51,535 nt of DNA from Scenedesmus sp. ARA3 (lineage: Eukaryota; Chlorophyta; Chlorophyceae; Sphaeropleales; Scenedesmaceae). The position numbers and the translations under genes are program-made. Below, piece by piece: positions 12,771 through 25,082 of the stretch. The stretch's first letter is position 1, and every line of letters starts with the position of its first letter. Under the pieces are notes generated by a model. That model made no database searches. It saw only the letters and a list, made by a program, of their open reading frames with translations, and was not told the origin of the DNA. The DNA is taken from NCBI GenBank assembly GCA_004335835.1, contig RWJK01000412.1, positions 2,144 to 53,678 of the forward strand. Reading direction: 5' to 3'.

Positions 12771-14599
12771 AACAGCAGGTAGAAGGCATGCCGCAGCTGC
12801 ACACTGCTGGTGCTCGTACAGCTGCTGCAGCAGCAGCAGCAGCAGCAGCGGCGACGGCAGCAGCGGCAGCAGCGTATGAGCAGGAAGAATATGACCAGCC
12901 TGAGCACTGTGATGTGTGCGGGACGATTGTGTACGGCGCTGTGAACACTGGCGAAGTTCACAGTGTGAACTTCAGGCTGCGCACACCAGATGCGTTGCAG
13001 CCAAACCCTGTGGCTGTGGATGCCAGGGCAGCAGCAGCAGCACTCACAGCACAGACCAGCCGGCTGCAGCGCAGGTTGACCAGTAGAAGTGCTGCTGCTG
13101 CTGGTGCTGCTGCTGGTGGTGGGGCTTGTGCCAGCAGCAGCAGTAGTGCTGCTGCCGGTCAGGTGCCAGGCTCAGCTGCTCTGGGGTTTGTAACAGACGG
13201 CATGCAGAAGCTGGCACTCGGCGTCTCAGCAGCAGCATCAGCAGCAGCAGCAGCAGGCCTCCACTCCCAGCAGCAGCAGCGCTTTGCAGTGTTGCGGCCT
13301 GCTGCTGCCGCTGCTCATTCGCCGCTTGGCGGCTGGCAGCTGCCTGCTGTGCTGCAAGTCACCACAGCAGGCACAGGCAGGCTGCTGGCTGCACCGCTGA
13401 GGGCTGCTGCTGCTGCTGAGCAGCTGCGGCAGCTGCAGCAGGCGCGGGCAGCAGCAGTAGCTGTGCGAGGAGACAGCAGGTGAGTGGATGAAGCTTGAGA
13501 GTATAAGCTATCGAGGCGCATTCGCCTTTCAACTGTATGGCAGGTGTGTTGCAGCACACTCAGGGTGCAATGGCAGGAGACAGCAGGTGAGCGGATGGAG
13601 CTTGAGGATGCCCTGCAGCTTGCTGCTCAGCAGGACACTGAACAAGCAGAGGCAGACGTTCCTTGCAGCAGCAGCAAAACGGATGTTACTTGAGTTTCTG
13701 GGATGTGACAGCTTACCTACCTCACAACACTCGGTGTGCATTGGCAAGTGGATAAGACTCTGCTCCGACCAGGGCTGGCTGTCAAAATAACATATTCCTG
13801 ACCCCGTCGCATATCTCTTTACGCCTTTTGTTTACTTCACTGTGCATGACACCATTTGTCTGCCCTGCTGCAGATTTGCGGCAGAGCTGGCACTGCAAAC
13901 CGGTGCTGCTCTCGATGCCGCCAAAGCAGCAGCAGCCAGCCAAGCCCTAAACCTGATGGCGGCAGCGCCAGATACCCAGGGCTTAGCGCTGTGCGCTATA
14001 CCCTGGTGCTGGTCCGGTGGCCTAGCCCGAGCCCTGCTGCTGCGCTGCAACATGGATGGAGATCTGTTGCTGCAGTTGTGCACCTCGCAGCAGGTCAAGC
14101 TCGCAACACAAGGCAAGGCAGCAGTAGCTGCCCAAGCTGGCACTGCTGCTGCTGCTGCTGCTGCTGCTGCTAGCAGCAGTGCACAGGCTGCAGCAGGGGC
14201 CGCTGCAGCTGCAACTGCAAGCAGGCATCAGCAGCTCAAGCCAGTGCTGCAGCTAATGCCAGCAACAACTGCCAGGGGACTGGCAGCCAACCAACAGTTG
14301 CAGCAACACCAGCAGCAGCAGGTGGCTGTTAGTGAAGCCCACAACACAGCAGCAGCAGCAGCAGCAGCAGCAGCCCTAGAGGGTTTGCCTCCTGCTGACC
14401 GTGATTTTGCTGCCTTAGAGGCCTGGCTAGATGATGCACTTGAGCCGCGACAGACAGCAGCGGCAGCAGCAGCAGCAGCCAAGGCCACTCACGCAGGCGC
14501 TGCAGCTGCCAGGGAGAAGCAGCAGCTTGACAGGCAGCTGGTGCAGCTTCAGGCACACACAGCAGCAGTGCTGCAGCTGCTGGGTCCCTCGTGCAGCCC

Positions 14600-14633
<34 letters not shown>

Positions 14634-14810
14634 GAGGAGCGAGAAGGCGTGCTAGGTGTGCAATCTGATGTGGCAAGCACATGCCGTTGGCCTCTGCCAG
14701 CAGCCAAGGCAGCAGCAGCCCAGCATCCAGCTGCTGCTGCTGCTGCTGCTGCTAGCGGCGGTAGTTTGCTGCCTGAGTCGTGCCTGTGGAGCGCTGTGCT
14801 GCCTGACCAC

Positions 14811-14842
<32 letters not shown>

Positions 14843-15680
14843 GACCAGCTCAGAAGGCACAGCAGCTAATGCATTGCAGCAAGCTGCAGCTGGCCTGCAG
14901 TCACATGTTCAGCAGCTACTGCAGCGCAGCAGCGGCACTCCCCTCACCCTGCTAGAGCTGCAGCACCAGCTGCTGCTGCTGAGGTGCCGGCAGCAGCCGA
15001 CACGCAACACCAGGCAGAGAGCTGCTGGTGCTGCTGCTGCTGCTGCCACTGGTAGGGGGCAGAAGCGGCAGCTGCAGGGAGATGCTGCAGTTGGCTCGGA
15101 AGATTATGCAGAACAGCAGCAAATGTCGGATGAAGATCAGGAAGAACAAGCAGTGCAGCATTTGAGACTTAGTGCAGCAGAGGCAGCAGGGCGTGGGGCG
15201 GGCCGGGGAAGGGCAGGCAGGCGCGGCAGGCGTGGCGGCAGCGGCACTGCAGCTGAGAGCCGGCTGACACGCCTGCGCCAGCTGCGAGCACAGCAGCAGC
15301 AGCAGCAGCGGCTGGAACAAGCTGCAGGTGCTGCAGGGGCGCCACCTGCTGCTGCTGCTGCTGCTGCTGTTGACGTTGGTGTGAGTGCTGCTGAGCTGCA
15401 GCAGCTGCTGCAGCAGCAGCTTGGGGAGGGCCACCTGCGTCTGGCTGCACAGCTGCTGGCGGCTGGCCGGCGGCAGCAGGAGGCGGCGGCAGCAGCAGCA
15501 GCAGCCGCAGCAGCAGCAGGGGCAGATGGCATGCAGCTTGACGGGCACAGCATGGCAGATCAGTCAGGGCAGCAGCAGCAGCAGCAGCAGGCTTCAGGAG
15601 GCAACAGCACTGCTACCACTGCTGGTGGTACGATCTCCGCCGCTGGCCTGCAACCCCTTTTGGCCGCAGTGCAGGCGCTA

Positions 15681-15717
<37 letters not shown>

Positions 15718-16820
15718 CCAGTGCTGCAGCAGCTGCCGCTGCTGGCAGTGCCCATGGTACAGCTGTGCGGGGACAGCAGCAGCGGCAGCAGCAGCTGCCG
15801 CCCCTTCAGCTGCGCCCGCTGAAACTGCTGTGCCAGGACACCTGGCAAGACATGCCACCAGCCATTGCACCTGCTGCAGATGCAGGTCAGGCTTCCCAAG
15901 GTGGTAGGGTTGAACACGCTGCTGCAGGTGCAGCATCAGGTGGTGCCGCAGGCGGTACAGCAGATCCAGCAGCAAACGGTACAGCAGGTGTGCTGCGGTA
16001 TGCTGTGCAGCCTGCGGGCCCCGGGGCATGGGACCCGCAGGGGCTGCAAGGCCTGGCACCAGCTGCAGGTGGCACTGAAGGGCAGCGCAGCGTGCTTCCT
16101 GCTGGTCACAGCAGCCCTGCGGCAGCAGCAGCAGCAGCAGGTGTGCCAACTCCAGGAACACAGCAGCAGACAGAGCAGCTGCCTGGCACCACACCGCAGC
16201 AGCAGCAGCAGCAGCAGCAGAGGGGTTCAGGGCGTGAGCCGCCGCCATGCAGGGTTTTGCCAAGCTACTGTGCTCTGCATGGCCTAGTGCTCGAGCAGCC
16301 AGGCAGGGAATGGCTGGATGTGCAGCCAAGGTTGGTGCCTAAACCGCAAACCCCAGCAGGCGGCGCTGCATACGCCACAACACCTGCTGCTGCTGCTGGT
16401 GTTGTTGCTGGTTCGCTGGGTGGCAAAGCAGCAGCAGCCATGATGCGTGTGCCACCTGGACTGCTCGCGCTGTCTATGTCAGCAGAGGCGCAGCAGCGGT
16501 GGCTGGCACTGGCAGATGAGTGGCGAGCAGCAGGTGATGACGCAGCTGCAGCAGGTGCTGCTGATGTAGGGATGACTGATCGTAGGCCAGGTGTGCAGGC
16601 AGCTGCAGGTGCAGCAGTTGCTGGCAGCCAGCAACAGCAGCAGCAGCAGAGTGGTGGTGCGAAGTCATACAAGGACAAGCAGCACAAGAAGCAGAAGCAG
16701 CGGCACACTGACAGCCAGCAGCAGTTGCAGCAGCAGAGCCAAGGGCAGCAGCAGCAGCAGCAGTTGGTGGGTGGTTCCCTGCTGCTGTCGCAGTTGTCGC
16801 AGCGACAATGGCGTGGCAGC

Positions 16821-16853
<33 letters not shown>

Positions 16854-17201
16854 CTGCCTGGCTCATCGCTGCTGGCACAGCTGTCACAGCGGCCTGCAAG
16901 CCAGCCTCTCTGGCGGCAACAGCAGCAGCAGCAGCAGCAGCAGCCGTCTCCTCTGCTGGCGCACCTATCACAGCAGCCATCTCAATCTTCACAGCAGCAG
17001 CAGCAGCAGCAGCAGCGCCCATCACTGCTTGCGCAGCTGTCACAACAGCAGTCACAGCAGCAACCAGCGCGACGCTCATCGCTGCTTACGCAGCTGTCAC
17101 AGCAGCAGTCACTGCAACAGCAGCAGCAATCGCAGCAGCAGCGGCCGGGATCAGCTGGCGGCGCCTTCTTGCTGGTGCCATCTGCACGCCGCAAGAAGTA
17201 G
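10106..17201 (+). CDS. Very large Gln/Ala-rich protein, possible Pol I factor TAF1C/Rrn6 homologue (5' end unresolved)
   Basis: Two huge exons: from a (CTG)n-CAG acceptor at 10183 (frame opens at 10106; in-frame ATG at 10208) to 13479, and 13874 to the stop at 17199-17201. The intron is phase 2, and about 2,200 residues result. Most is poly-Gln, poly-Ala and poly-Ser, but ordered islands remain that read like beta-propeller strands: VWHPQLQQVLLGTDDG and WLLDV near 11325-11395, LLQVGVHPRQLLAACGGT near 11714-11767, and ATNKRLLLLDLRRP then LLIWQHSM near 12090-12165. The last resembles the propeller segment of TAF1C/Rrn6, which help place RNA polymerase I on rDNA promoters. The C-terminus has Ser/Gln-rich SLLAQLSQ repeats and a basic end (ARRKK). 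The family call rests on these islands only; an unrelated WD-like protein is possible. No supported start exon was found. Confidence 0.5.
10412..10470 (+). repeat. (CAG)n tract coding poly-Gln
   Basis: About 20 uninterrupted CAG units in the Gln frame of the TAF1C-like gene, the longest pure run in the window. Antisense it gives poly-Leu/Cys/Ala shadow frames that are not genes. Confidence 0.95.
11414..11540 (+). repeat. 63-bp in-frame tandem duplication in coding sequence
   Basis: Two essentially identical 63-bp units (starts 11414 and 11477) code ALLRAAAAAAAAAGLPVAAG twice. The period is a multiple of three, so the frame is kept. Near-identity implies a recent slip or unequal exchange. Confidence 0.9.
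13568..13608 (+). repeat. Intronic echo of exon end and donor in the TAF1C-like gene
   Basis: The exon ends at 13479 with aggagacagcag|gtgagtggatgaagcttgag. About 107 bp downstream, inside the intron, nearly the same ~35 bases recur (aggagacagcaggtgagcgg onwards) with an intact GTGAGC donor. The true acceptor is CTGCTGCAG ending at 13873. Confidence 0.9.
16760..17130 (+). repeat. C-terminal SLLAQLSQ peptide repeats
   Basis: Five degenerate copies of a short Leu/Ser/Gln peptide (SLLLSQLSQ, SLLAQLSQ, PLLAHLSQ, SLLAQLSQ, SLLTQLSQ), separated by poly-Gln spacers, form the protein's C-terminus. The regular amphipathic spacing suggests a repeated short helix or binding motif; the partner is unknown. 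Confidence 0.85.
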
Positions 17202-17830
17202 GCCACAGCAGCAGTGGGCCACAGCCTGTTGGCGGGAAGGTACACGAAGCTTGTAGCATAAATATATGTGCGATTAACGGCAGCCAGGCAGTCGCAGTAG
17301 GGGCAGTAGGGGCACCACGCTGCATCCCATGCTTGCCTTCTGAAACATCCTTGGACTTGGTGGTTTGGTGGTTTGGCAGTTGAGCGCCTTGTGCTTTTGC
17401 AAGCGTGCAAGCACCAGGCCGTGCTTCAATCGAGACGTATATCCGCTGGATGCATGATCTGCTCAACAACTGCTGCGTCACAAGTCCACGTGCGTGCTCC
17501 CATAGTAGAGTAACCCGCCTGTGCACAGCAGACACAGCTGCAGCGAAGCCACACCCGACAAGCTTCCGGTGACACTTACTTGGCACGGCATCGGACATGC
17601 ATAAGTGAAAGGAGTTGAACTCAACTCCCCGGCATGCGTGTCTGAGCGCAGGTACAAGCTCATCGTACATCACGCCTTCACCTCTCATAACAAGGCCGCG
17701 TCCCGGGATCACCACTGCTGGCGCCGCGACCCACTTAGCTTAAACAACAGGGCCGGCAATCTACTTTTTTGCCTGTTTTCAACCGGACATTGCGGCATGG
17801 AGGCTTGCTAGGGCCGGGGGTGCTGCTGTC
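17202..17830 (+). other. Short intergenic region between co-directional genes
   Basis: About 630 bp between the TAF1C-like stop and the Cys-rich paralogue A start. It must hold the 3' UTR of the first and the promoter of the second gene. I see no distinct element; a Pro/Gly-free T-rich stretch lies at 17764-17780. Confidence 0.45.
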
Positions 17831-20340
17831 ATGCCCACAGCTTGTGTGCGGCAGCCTCGGCGCTGCCAGTGCAGCATCCTCCACACCTTAGCTATTTTGA
17901 TAATCGCGTCGGTGCTTTCAGTGGCTGCGCACTCAGCAGGTAAGCTTGGGCACGTCATCTGCCTTTCCCTGCTGCTTCAGCCGTGTCGCTGCGGGAAGAT
18001 ACGTTGTATAGTTGCAAATGATCTCATGTGCACGCTTTGAAAGCTTGCTGGACGCTGCCTGCTTGGTGTGATGCAGAGAATCGCGTGGGAGGGCCTGACA
18101 ATCCTGCTGCTGGGGCAGCGCAGCTTCGATCTCTGCTGGGTGCGCTAAACACCGCAGAATCTGCGAGGTCAGCGAGAGATGCAGCCAGCAAGCGCGTGCA
18201 GGTGGTCCCGCAGTGCTATTGGAACCCAGAGGAGAAGGTCTGCGATGCAGAGGACGCTGTCAACATCATGTACGCTATCAACGCCAGACCAGGCTCGGCT
18301 TACTTGTGGTGAGTTGCATGGGAGGCTTTCGCGGGGCGCAGCAGCAGCTCTGCAGCTGCCAGAAATGCTGCTTGTGACTGCAGCAGCACTGAGCGGGTAG
18401 GGTTTCATAGCAATGCCTGCGGGTGCAGCCCACATCTATCTAAAGGGTACAGCGCACACAGCTGCTGAAGGCATTATGTGAAGCGCCTAATCACACGCAG
18501 AGCTGTTTGACAAGATGCGCTGCAATAAGCTGTGACAGCTTGTCTGGTGGGGCGGCTGCCTTGAGCAGTTGCTGGACAATCATTCTGCAGGACGTATGTA
18601 TGCTGCGTACGTGCTGCTTCTGACCCTGCTGCGCTTGTGTTTTTGTAACAGGTTTTTGCTGATGACATATGACAGGGAGACGGTGTGTGGGCAGCACACC
18701 ACAGCCGGCTCGTGCCGTGCTGACTCAGCCCACAGATGTGTGTACTTTGATGACATCCTGAGCATCATTGGGGGCAAGACAGGCAGCAGCAGCAGCAGTA
18801 GCAGCAGCAAAAGCAGCAGCAAGTCCAACATGGCCGCAGGAGGAGCAGACAGCAGCATACCAGATCAGCAGCAGCAGCAGCAGCAGGCACTGCCACTGCT
18901 TGAAGCCTGGGCTGCATCCCAGCTGCAGGCAGGCAGCGAGGTAGATGCATTCAGCAGCCAAATCAGCCGGCAACGCAAGCAGCTGCAGCAGCAGCTGCGC
19001 GAGCAGCTGACCTTTGACAGCCAATCACCTCGGCGGCTGTCACAGGACGCTTTCATGTCAGCTGCAGCTAGTCCCAGCAGCGGCAGCAGCAGCAGCAGTG
19101 CCAACAAGCCTGCACCCCAGGCCAGCAGCAGCGGAGCCAAGCCAGCAGCCAAGCCAGCAGCAGCAGCAGCAGCGGCGGCGCCGCGCAGGCCTCGAGTGAT
19201 GTGCACGAGCACTGATCTGCTGGAGAATTACATCTTTACTCGCAGCGCATACAGCAACCCGCTGCAGGCGCCGCTGGCGCTGCACTGCCCCGGCAGCAAG
19301 GCGCACGCGCTGCTGTCCTGCATGCGCATGCCCAGCCTTGGTGAGTGCCTTGGGTTTTGATTCTTGAACTGACTGGCCATCACTGCTCGCAACACAGTTC
19401 GGATCACTTGCCTGCTGAGCAGGTACTGCTGTCCTGCATGCGCATGCCCAGCCGTGGCGAGTGGCGGTACAGCAGTGTGTTGGCATTTGCAGCAGTATGT
19501 CAGCAGTTCCAGCGGCAAGTTGGCAGTTCCAGCGGTGACTGCATTTGCAGCGGTATGGCTGCAGTTGTAGCAGTGATGCTGCTTGAATCAGAGCTGCGGT
19601 GCAGCTTGAGCTTGAAGCGTTGCAGCACTTGACAGATTGTTGCAACGCTTTGAAGGTGCCAGCAATGAAACAACAGTATGGCGGGCTTGGTGGTAAAGCT
19701 GATGTTAGCTTTGTGCCCCTTTGCAGCGCAGTGCACTGCTCAGCGACCATGATGGCCATCCAACTAAAAAGCAAAAAGCAGCAGGCTGAGCACCCCCTGT
19801 GTGCACCAGCTCTCCATGGCATGCCTAGTGCATAATGCAACCCTCTTACACACCTCCCGCCTTTGCCTGCCGTTGCCTGCCTGGCTGCCGTTGCGTGCTT
19901 GCCGTGCTGCCTTGCCTGCAGCCGCCTGCGCCGCTTCAAAGGACTGTGTTGTCATCCCAGCCAGTGCCGACAGCAGCAGCAGCAGCAGCAGCAGCGATGA
20001 CGGGCGGCTTCCCGGCATGTGTCTGTCGCGGCACGTGCAGGGGCTGGACAGGGCCGCCATGAAGAAGTTCACATTTGAGGTAGCACTGGCGGAGCCCTCT
20101 GCTGTGGGGTCCTGTGACGGCGCATGCTGGATGCGGCAGGTGCGTGGATATATTGAAACTAAAAATGAATACAATGTGCTTGCAAAAGCGTGCTTGCCAA
20201 AGAGCTTGGGGTGCTGGCGCTTGTCGTACGATGGTTGATGTGTGGGAAGAGTGTGCATGAGATCAGTTTGCTGGTGCGCGCGGTGCAAGCATGGCTGCAT
20301 GTGGCAGAAGAAAACTGTGCTTGCTAGGGACCCGTGTCAA

Positions 20341-20374
<34 letters not shown>

Positions 20375-21259
20375 TGGCGCAGGCCATGCTGTGCAACCGC
20401 ACGACGGGCCCTGAGGCGTGTGGCGCGCTGTCCTTCTGCCGCCGCTCTTCTAGCGGGCTGTGCACCCCCCGGCTGTATGCGCAGGACAACTTCGGCTCCA
20501 GCGTGCAGGAGTACATGGTGCGCCGGCGCTTCATATATATATCTGTTGCATTCATGTATCTATTTCAAATCTTGATTGGATGTACTGATAGATGGACATC
20601 TACTCCAGCGTGCAGGAGTACATGGTGCGGGCGCGGCGATGTGGTTTGATGAGATGATGCTCGTACTGCTACAGTTTGTTATGTTAACGGATGGGCAACT
20701 GCTGCTGTGGGGGGTTGCAAGACCGTCGCAGGGGTTAGTGCATGAGCCAGTTTGCTGGGCTTGAAGGTTGAGAGCGTCGATGCTGCATAGGGCGATGCAC
20801 TGTGCTGTTGCACCACCAAGCTGCATCATGCTCAACCATTCCCCGCATGCACCGCCGCCACTGCTGCTGCTGCTGCTGCTGCAGGGCGAGTGCGTGGACG
20901 TGGACAACCGAAAAGACTGTGAGGGTCTGCGGCTGCGCCTCACCAACAAGGGAGCATACGGCAGCTGGGCCATGCCCCGCAGCCCCAAATTTCGCTGCAG
21001 CGTGCCTAGCATAGGCAGCCTGCTGGGCTCTGAGGCAGCAACAGCAGCAGCAGCAGCGAGCGCAAAAGACGCCAGTAAGGTTGTGCTCGAGGTGGGGCAG
21101 CGCGAGGAGCAAACTGCAGGGATGCAGGCAGCGGCAGCGGCGGCGGCGGCTGCTGCAAATGCGGCGCGGCTGGTGTCTGGCCGGGGGCCGGTGATGTTGA
21201 AGCAGATTTACTTTTCTGATGATCAGCCACAGGGCGACAGCAGCAGGCTTGGAGGGTGA
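17831..21259 (+). CDS. Secreted Cys-rich protein, paralogue A (unrecognised family)
   Basis: Six exons in phase: 17831-17939, 18077-18308, 18652-19340, 19922-20139, 20383-20517, 20885-21259; about 585 residues. The N-terminus has a hydrophobic run (HTLAILIIASVLSVAAHSAG), a signal peptide or signal anchor ending at the first intron. Recurring Cys motifs follow: VVPQCYW...VC, MTYDRETVCG...RCVYF, GSCDGACWMRQ, ACGALSFCRRSSSGLC and GECVDVDNRKDCEG. A long Ser/Gln/Ala-rich insert (~residues 135-300) breaks the second motif from the third. Intron positions and phases match paralogue B at 36484, proving common descent. I do not recognise the family. The Cys pairs, signal sequence and an M8 protease next to paralogue B suggest a wall or matrix protein; that is inference. 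Two introns carry exon-end echoes. Confidence 0.7.
19427..19456 (+). repeat. Intronic echo of exon 3 end, paralogue A
   Basis: The exon 3 end (ctgctgtcctgcatgcgcat onwards to GTGAGT at 19341) is repeated 28 bases long about 115 bp into the intron. In the copy the donor has decayed from ggtgagtg to ggcgagtg, so GT became GC. Confidence 0.88.
20604..20631 (+). repeat. Intronic echo of exon 5 end, paralogue A
   Basis: The last ~25 bases of exon 5 plus its donor (ctccagcgtgcaggagtaca, then tggtgcg; original ends 20517) recur about 111 bp into the intron with the same GTGCG donor. This is the second echo in one gene. Confidence 0.88.
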
Positions 21260-24200
21260 TGCAGTTGCAGCTAGCGATCGTGCTGGTGGGTTTGGAGCTA
21301 GTTTGAAGCATGCAGATGGTGCTGTTGTACGGTACAAGGCAGGACAGGCGCTGTGTGTGTTGTGTGCCGGTTTGAGACAGGCACGGTTGAGTTGTAGCTG
21401 CGCGTACTGTTGTTGTTGGCGCGCCAGCTTTGTTTGCATCCACGCATGTATGTATCAGAAGACGCTTCCTTTGTATGTACGATCACAGGTCTTGGTGCGT
21501 GTCTGGTGAGCTGGGGGGTGTTGTTATGGGGCTTTCAAAGTGAGATGCACGTTTTTACACATTGTCGAGTCGCGGCATGTGTCAGTGCAGCATGAAAGCG
21601 GCTGTGTGCAAAGCTGCTCGAGGCTGCAGGCCCCTGCTATTCTTTGCCACAGGGCTCTGTGAATTGCAGTGGCACACTGTGCCGACGTTACGCATCATTG
21701 TTGCTTGCGCATTTCAAGGTATAGGATCAGGTAGCATCGCACGCATGATGCGCATACGTAGGTAGTGTGCAGGACGGTCTGAATTAATGGCGCTTTGCAG
21801 GCATGTCGAACACATGTCATTGCAAATGATCAATCGCCGCACTGCATAATGCACACAGTAGTTACGCCAGCGGCTTTCAGCGCTATGGCAGCATTGGCAG
21901 GAGGCATTGCAGTTCTTTTGACATGATGCAAAGGCAGGTTTACCTTTAGGCTTTTATGCCGGTACATATGCTCGCGTGTGGCCTGCTGGCACTGACTGGT
22001 GGCCGCACTCCAGTTGAGTGCGTCTGTTGTTACTTTGGTTAAATGACAGTTATTTAGGTTGTATCGGTGTACATACAGCTGCCTGGCAGCACTTGCTCCA
22101 GTGCAATAAGCAGCTCTGTGAGCATGTCACCTACAGCAGCGTGGTGTACAGCTGCGTGATTTTTGGGCATCGCAGGCCTTGTGTGTCAGCCTGATCTGAG
22201 CATTTGTTGAGACGCAGCGTGACACAGTCGCAGGCATTGCACCCAGATCATGTAAGGGACTGTACACATGTACAAGAACGAATTTATACATGTGTGATGC
22301 AGAAAGTGTGATCAAAAAGACAGGTCAGAGCCTGCAGCGTGTGGAATGCCTGGCACTGCATGTTGTTGCTGTTGAAGGGTGCACCACGTGGTGGATCTTA
22401 AGCTGTCTAACAGGCTGACGGCTATGCCCGGCCGTGTGGTGCAGTGAGCATCATGGCCTGCCTCGACTTGCAACATCTGAAGCTGTCAAGACGCCTGCAG
22501 GCTGTGTGGCTCCCTGTATCGTGTTGTAACTGCGCTGAGCCTGAAGGCACTCTTCAATGAAGTCCAGTTTCTCTGTAACTACCCTCTGGGCTGGCTGCTG
22601 TGCCGCTCAGCACTGAGTCGGCCCTTTGTGGATTGCTGCATTCAAGGATTCAAGGAGGTCATGTGTTCTTCACAAAGGCCTGTGCGCAAGGTGTTACCGC
22701 AGCAGAAGGCTGCCAAACAACACTGATGGCAAATCAACACAGAGATCTGATCAGTTGCAAAGGCTAGGCACAACATGTAGCCGTGCATGGTGCTACATCC
22801 CGTGGCAGAAACCGCGCTGCCATGCCTCCGCATCACCAACACAAATGCTCAGCAGGCAAAATCAAGCCTCGCGACGCAATGGTCTGGTAGCAGAGGCCAA
22901 CAGGCAGTCACAGCCTGTCAAGAACAACAGAACCGAAAGCCTGATATCATCGATGTGCATGATGTGGCTGCAACAGCAACAGACACCATCTCAACCAGCA
23001 GCAGCACGCGTGGTCCAGGCGCCATGCTCAAAAAGCACTGCGCTGCATCCAGAACTTCTCATCAAGTGCACTGCAAGCTGCTGGCAGACTGTTTGGAAGT
23101 CCCGTCGGCTGACTTTGCAACAGCAGTTGGACTCGTTCCGTTCTGCCTGGCAGCTGAAATAGACAGCAATCTGCAACGCAAGTTGTCACGGCCCAGTGGA
23201 GCCATGGCAGCAGTGCTTCATGTGACTAGCCAAACTCAATGCTGATGTGGGCAACACTACGCAGAATGCATGCACATAAGTTTGTCTACCGCCATGCAGA
23301 GCAAGCGCAGCACCAACACATGGCTGGTGCTGGCGCACTTGTCTTAGCAAGCAGCTCTCAAGCGCTTCGCAAGGTACTACTGGGCAGGCAGTCGCAGCCT
23401 GAGGGTGCATTCTGACCTGCATATAAGTGCGTGTGTCTGCTGTCACTTCCTGCTGTGAACAGCATAACAGTACATGCAATGCTGGATGTGCAACTGTCTG
23501 CGCAAAGACAGCGCACAAAACACAGCCAAGTCCATTATCCAATCATATACCAGCAGTTCTTACAAGCATGTGTAGCCCACTGAACAGCACACTGTGGTGG
23601 CAGCAAAAGGTCAATCCTACTGTGTCTCCAAGCAGGCGGTTCATCTGCCAAGCATTGTCAACGAGATTGATTGAGTGCAGCCGCAACGTGAACCCTCTGC
23701 ACAACCCCGGCCAACCTCTCAACTAAATGCAGCACATGCACAAAACCAGCAACGGAGGCTGTCAAAACAGCTGAGGACTCGCCAACCTCGATCGCACAGC
23801 TGACGCGGCAGGACAGCACCTAGGCATGACAGCAGTCAGCGCAAGGCTTGCACAACCGCTGTCATAGTTTCAACAGAACTCCACGAGATTCAACCAGACA
23901 CCACCAGGCAAGCTATCAGTGGCAATAAGAAGGCTGGAATCCTCTACTAGAGAACAACCTCAGCGTACAAGGCCTGTAATTGCGTTTGGAACAGCAAGAC
24001 ACACGCCAACTATAACCTCTTTAGGTCTGTGAAATAAGGATGAACATCCCACTCATCACACACATGAGTTGGATGGCTAAGCTTTACCCCAACTCTGCAA
24101 GCTAGGGCAACACTGCTTATCACTGCTTGCCCACAGATGGGAGGCACTCCATATGCAAGCAACGCCAAGCCAATAACACACCATGGCCACACCCTGGAGT

Positions 24201-25082
24201 AAGCTCGTCTCCGCTGCCCGCAGGTACACATACCAAGGCACTGAAGTAGCATGGATTAGCTGGTGCAGACCTGGAGACGAAGATGACAGCATAGCATAGA
24301 AACTAAACTTGCAACCACGTATTCAAGCGATTGTGACACCCATACCGAACCCCCAGCCGAAGCTCACAACAGAAGGAGGGACAGACCAAACCAGAGAATC
24401 CGCACCTGCCGTATGAAGGCACAGCACCTCCACGCGCTAGCACCGTTCCTCTGCAATTGCAGGCATCATTGTGTTTGGCTGACCCCAGAAGCACACACAT
24501 GCAGCAACCAGATAGCGCGCTTTCCTCACCGCTGCACCATAACTGTGTGATAACTATGTTATAACCATGCCAGACCTGAAACATGCTGCTGCAAACACTT
24601 CTTGAATGGCGCCTTGTCAGGCGCATCCAAACCCTGTCGCATGCAGCACCTGTGTGCTTTCTTTGTGAATCGGCTGCCCGGAAACTTCAACACCACACCA
24701 GAAACATCACGCACCGCACCATCACGCCAACACTGTTCTGGCCGCTTTCCACAGCAACACCGACCCTGTCCAAACCACCGGGAGGCATCCCGTTACTGGA
24801 ACAGCCTGCATGCATCACAGCTCTTTTGCAGTCCCTGAAAGGCCTTGCAGACCATGGGGACTCTCCTAGCTGCTGCACAACAAACACCTTCTATGAAGGA
24901 CCAGACATAACCCAAATGCAGCCAACGACTGCTGTCCAGCTGCATGATGCAGCTCTGTCATGCCTTCTTTCACACCAAATGTGTAGCGTCCGTGACGCAC
25001 TGTACACAGCACAGAGCCTGTATAGACACAAGACCAGCCGATGTCTGCTGTATGTGACCGCTACAAAATCCGATAGTGTTGC
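21260..25082. other. 3.8-kb stretch with no recognised gene
   Basis: The longest gap in the window, between convergent genes. Base composition is less CAG-rich and closer to even than around the genes. Open frames of 175-178 codons (22626-23162 and 24583-25110, plus) lack family motifs, splice-consistent neighbours or a codon pattern like the real exons. The region may hold long 3' UTRs, non-coding RNA or an eroded mobile element. I found no terminal repeats or transposase motifs by eye. Confidence 0.45.

Noticed and set aside
22626..23245. 178-codon plus-strand frame in the gene-free stretch
   Set aside because: No domain, no biased exon-like codon use, no matching splice neighbours; consistent with chance.
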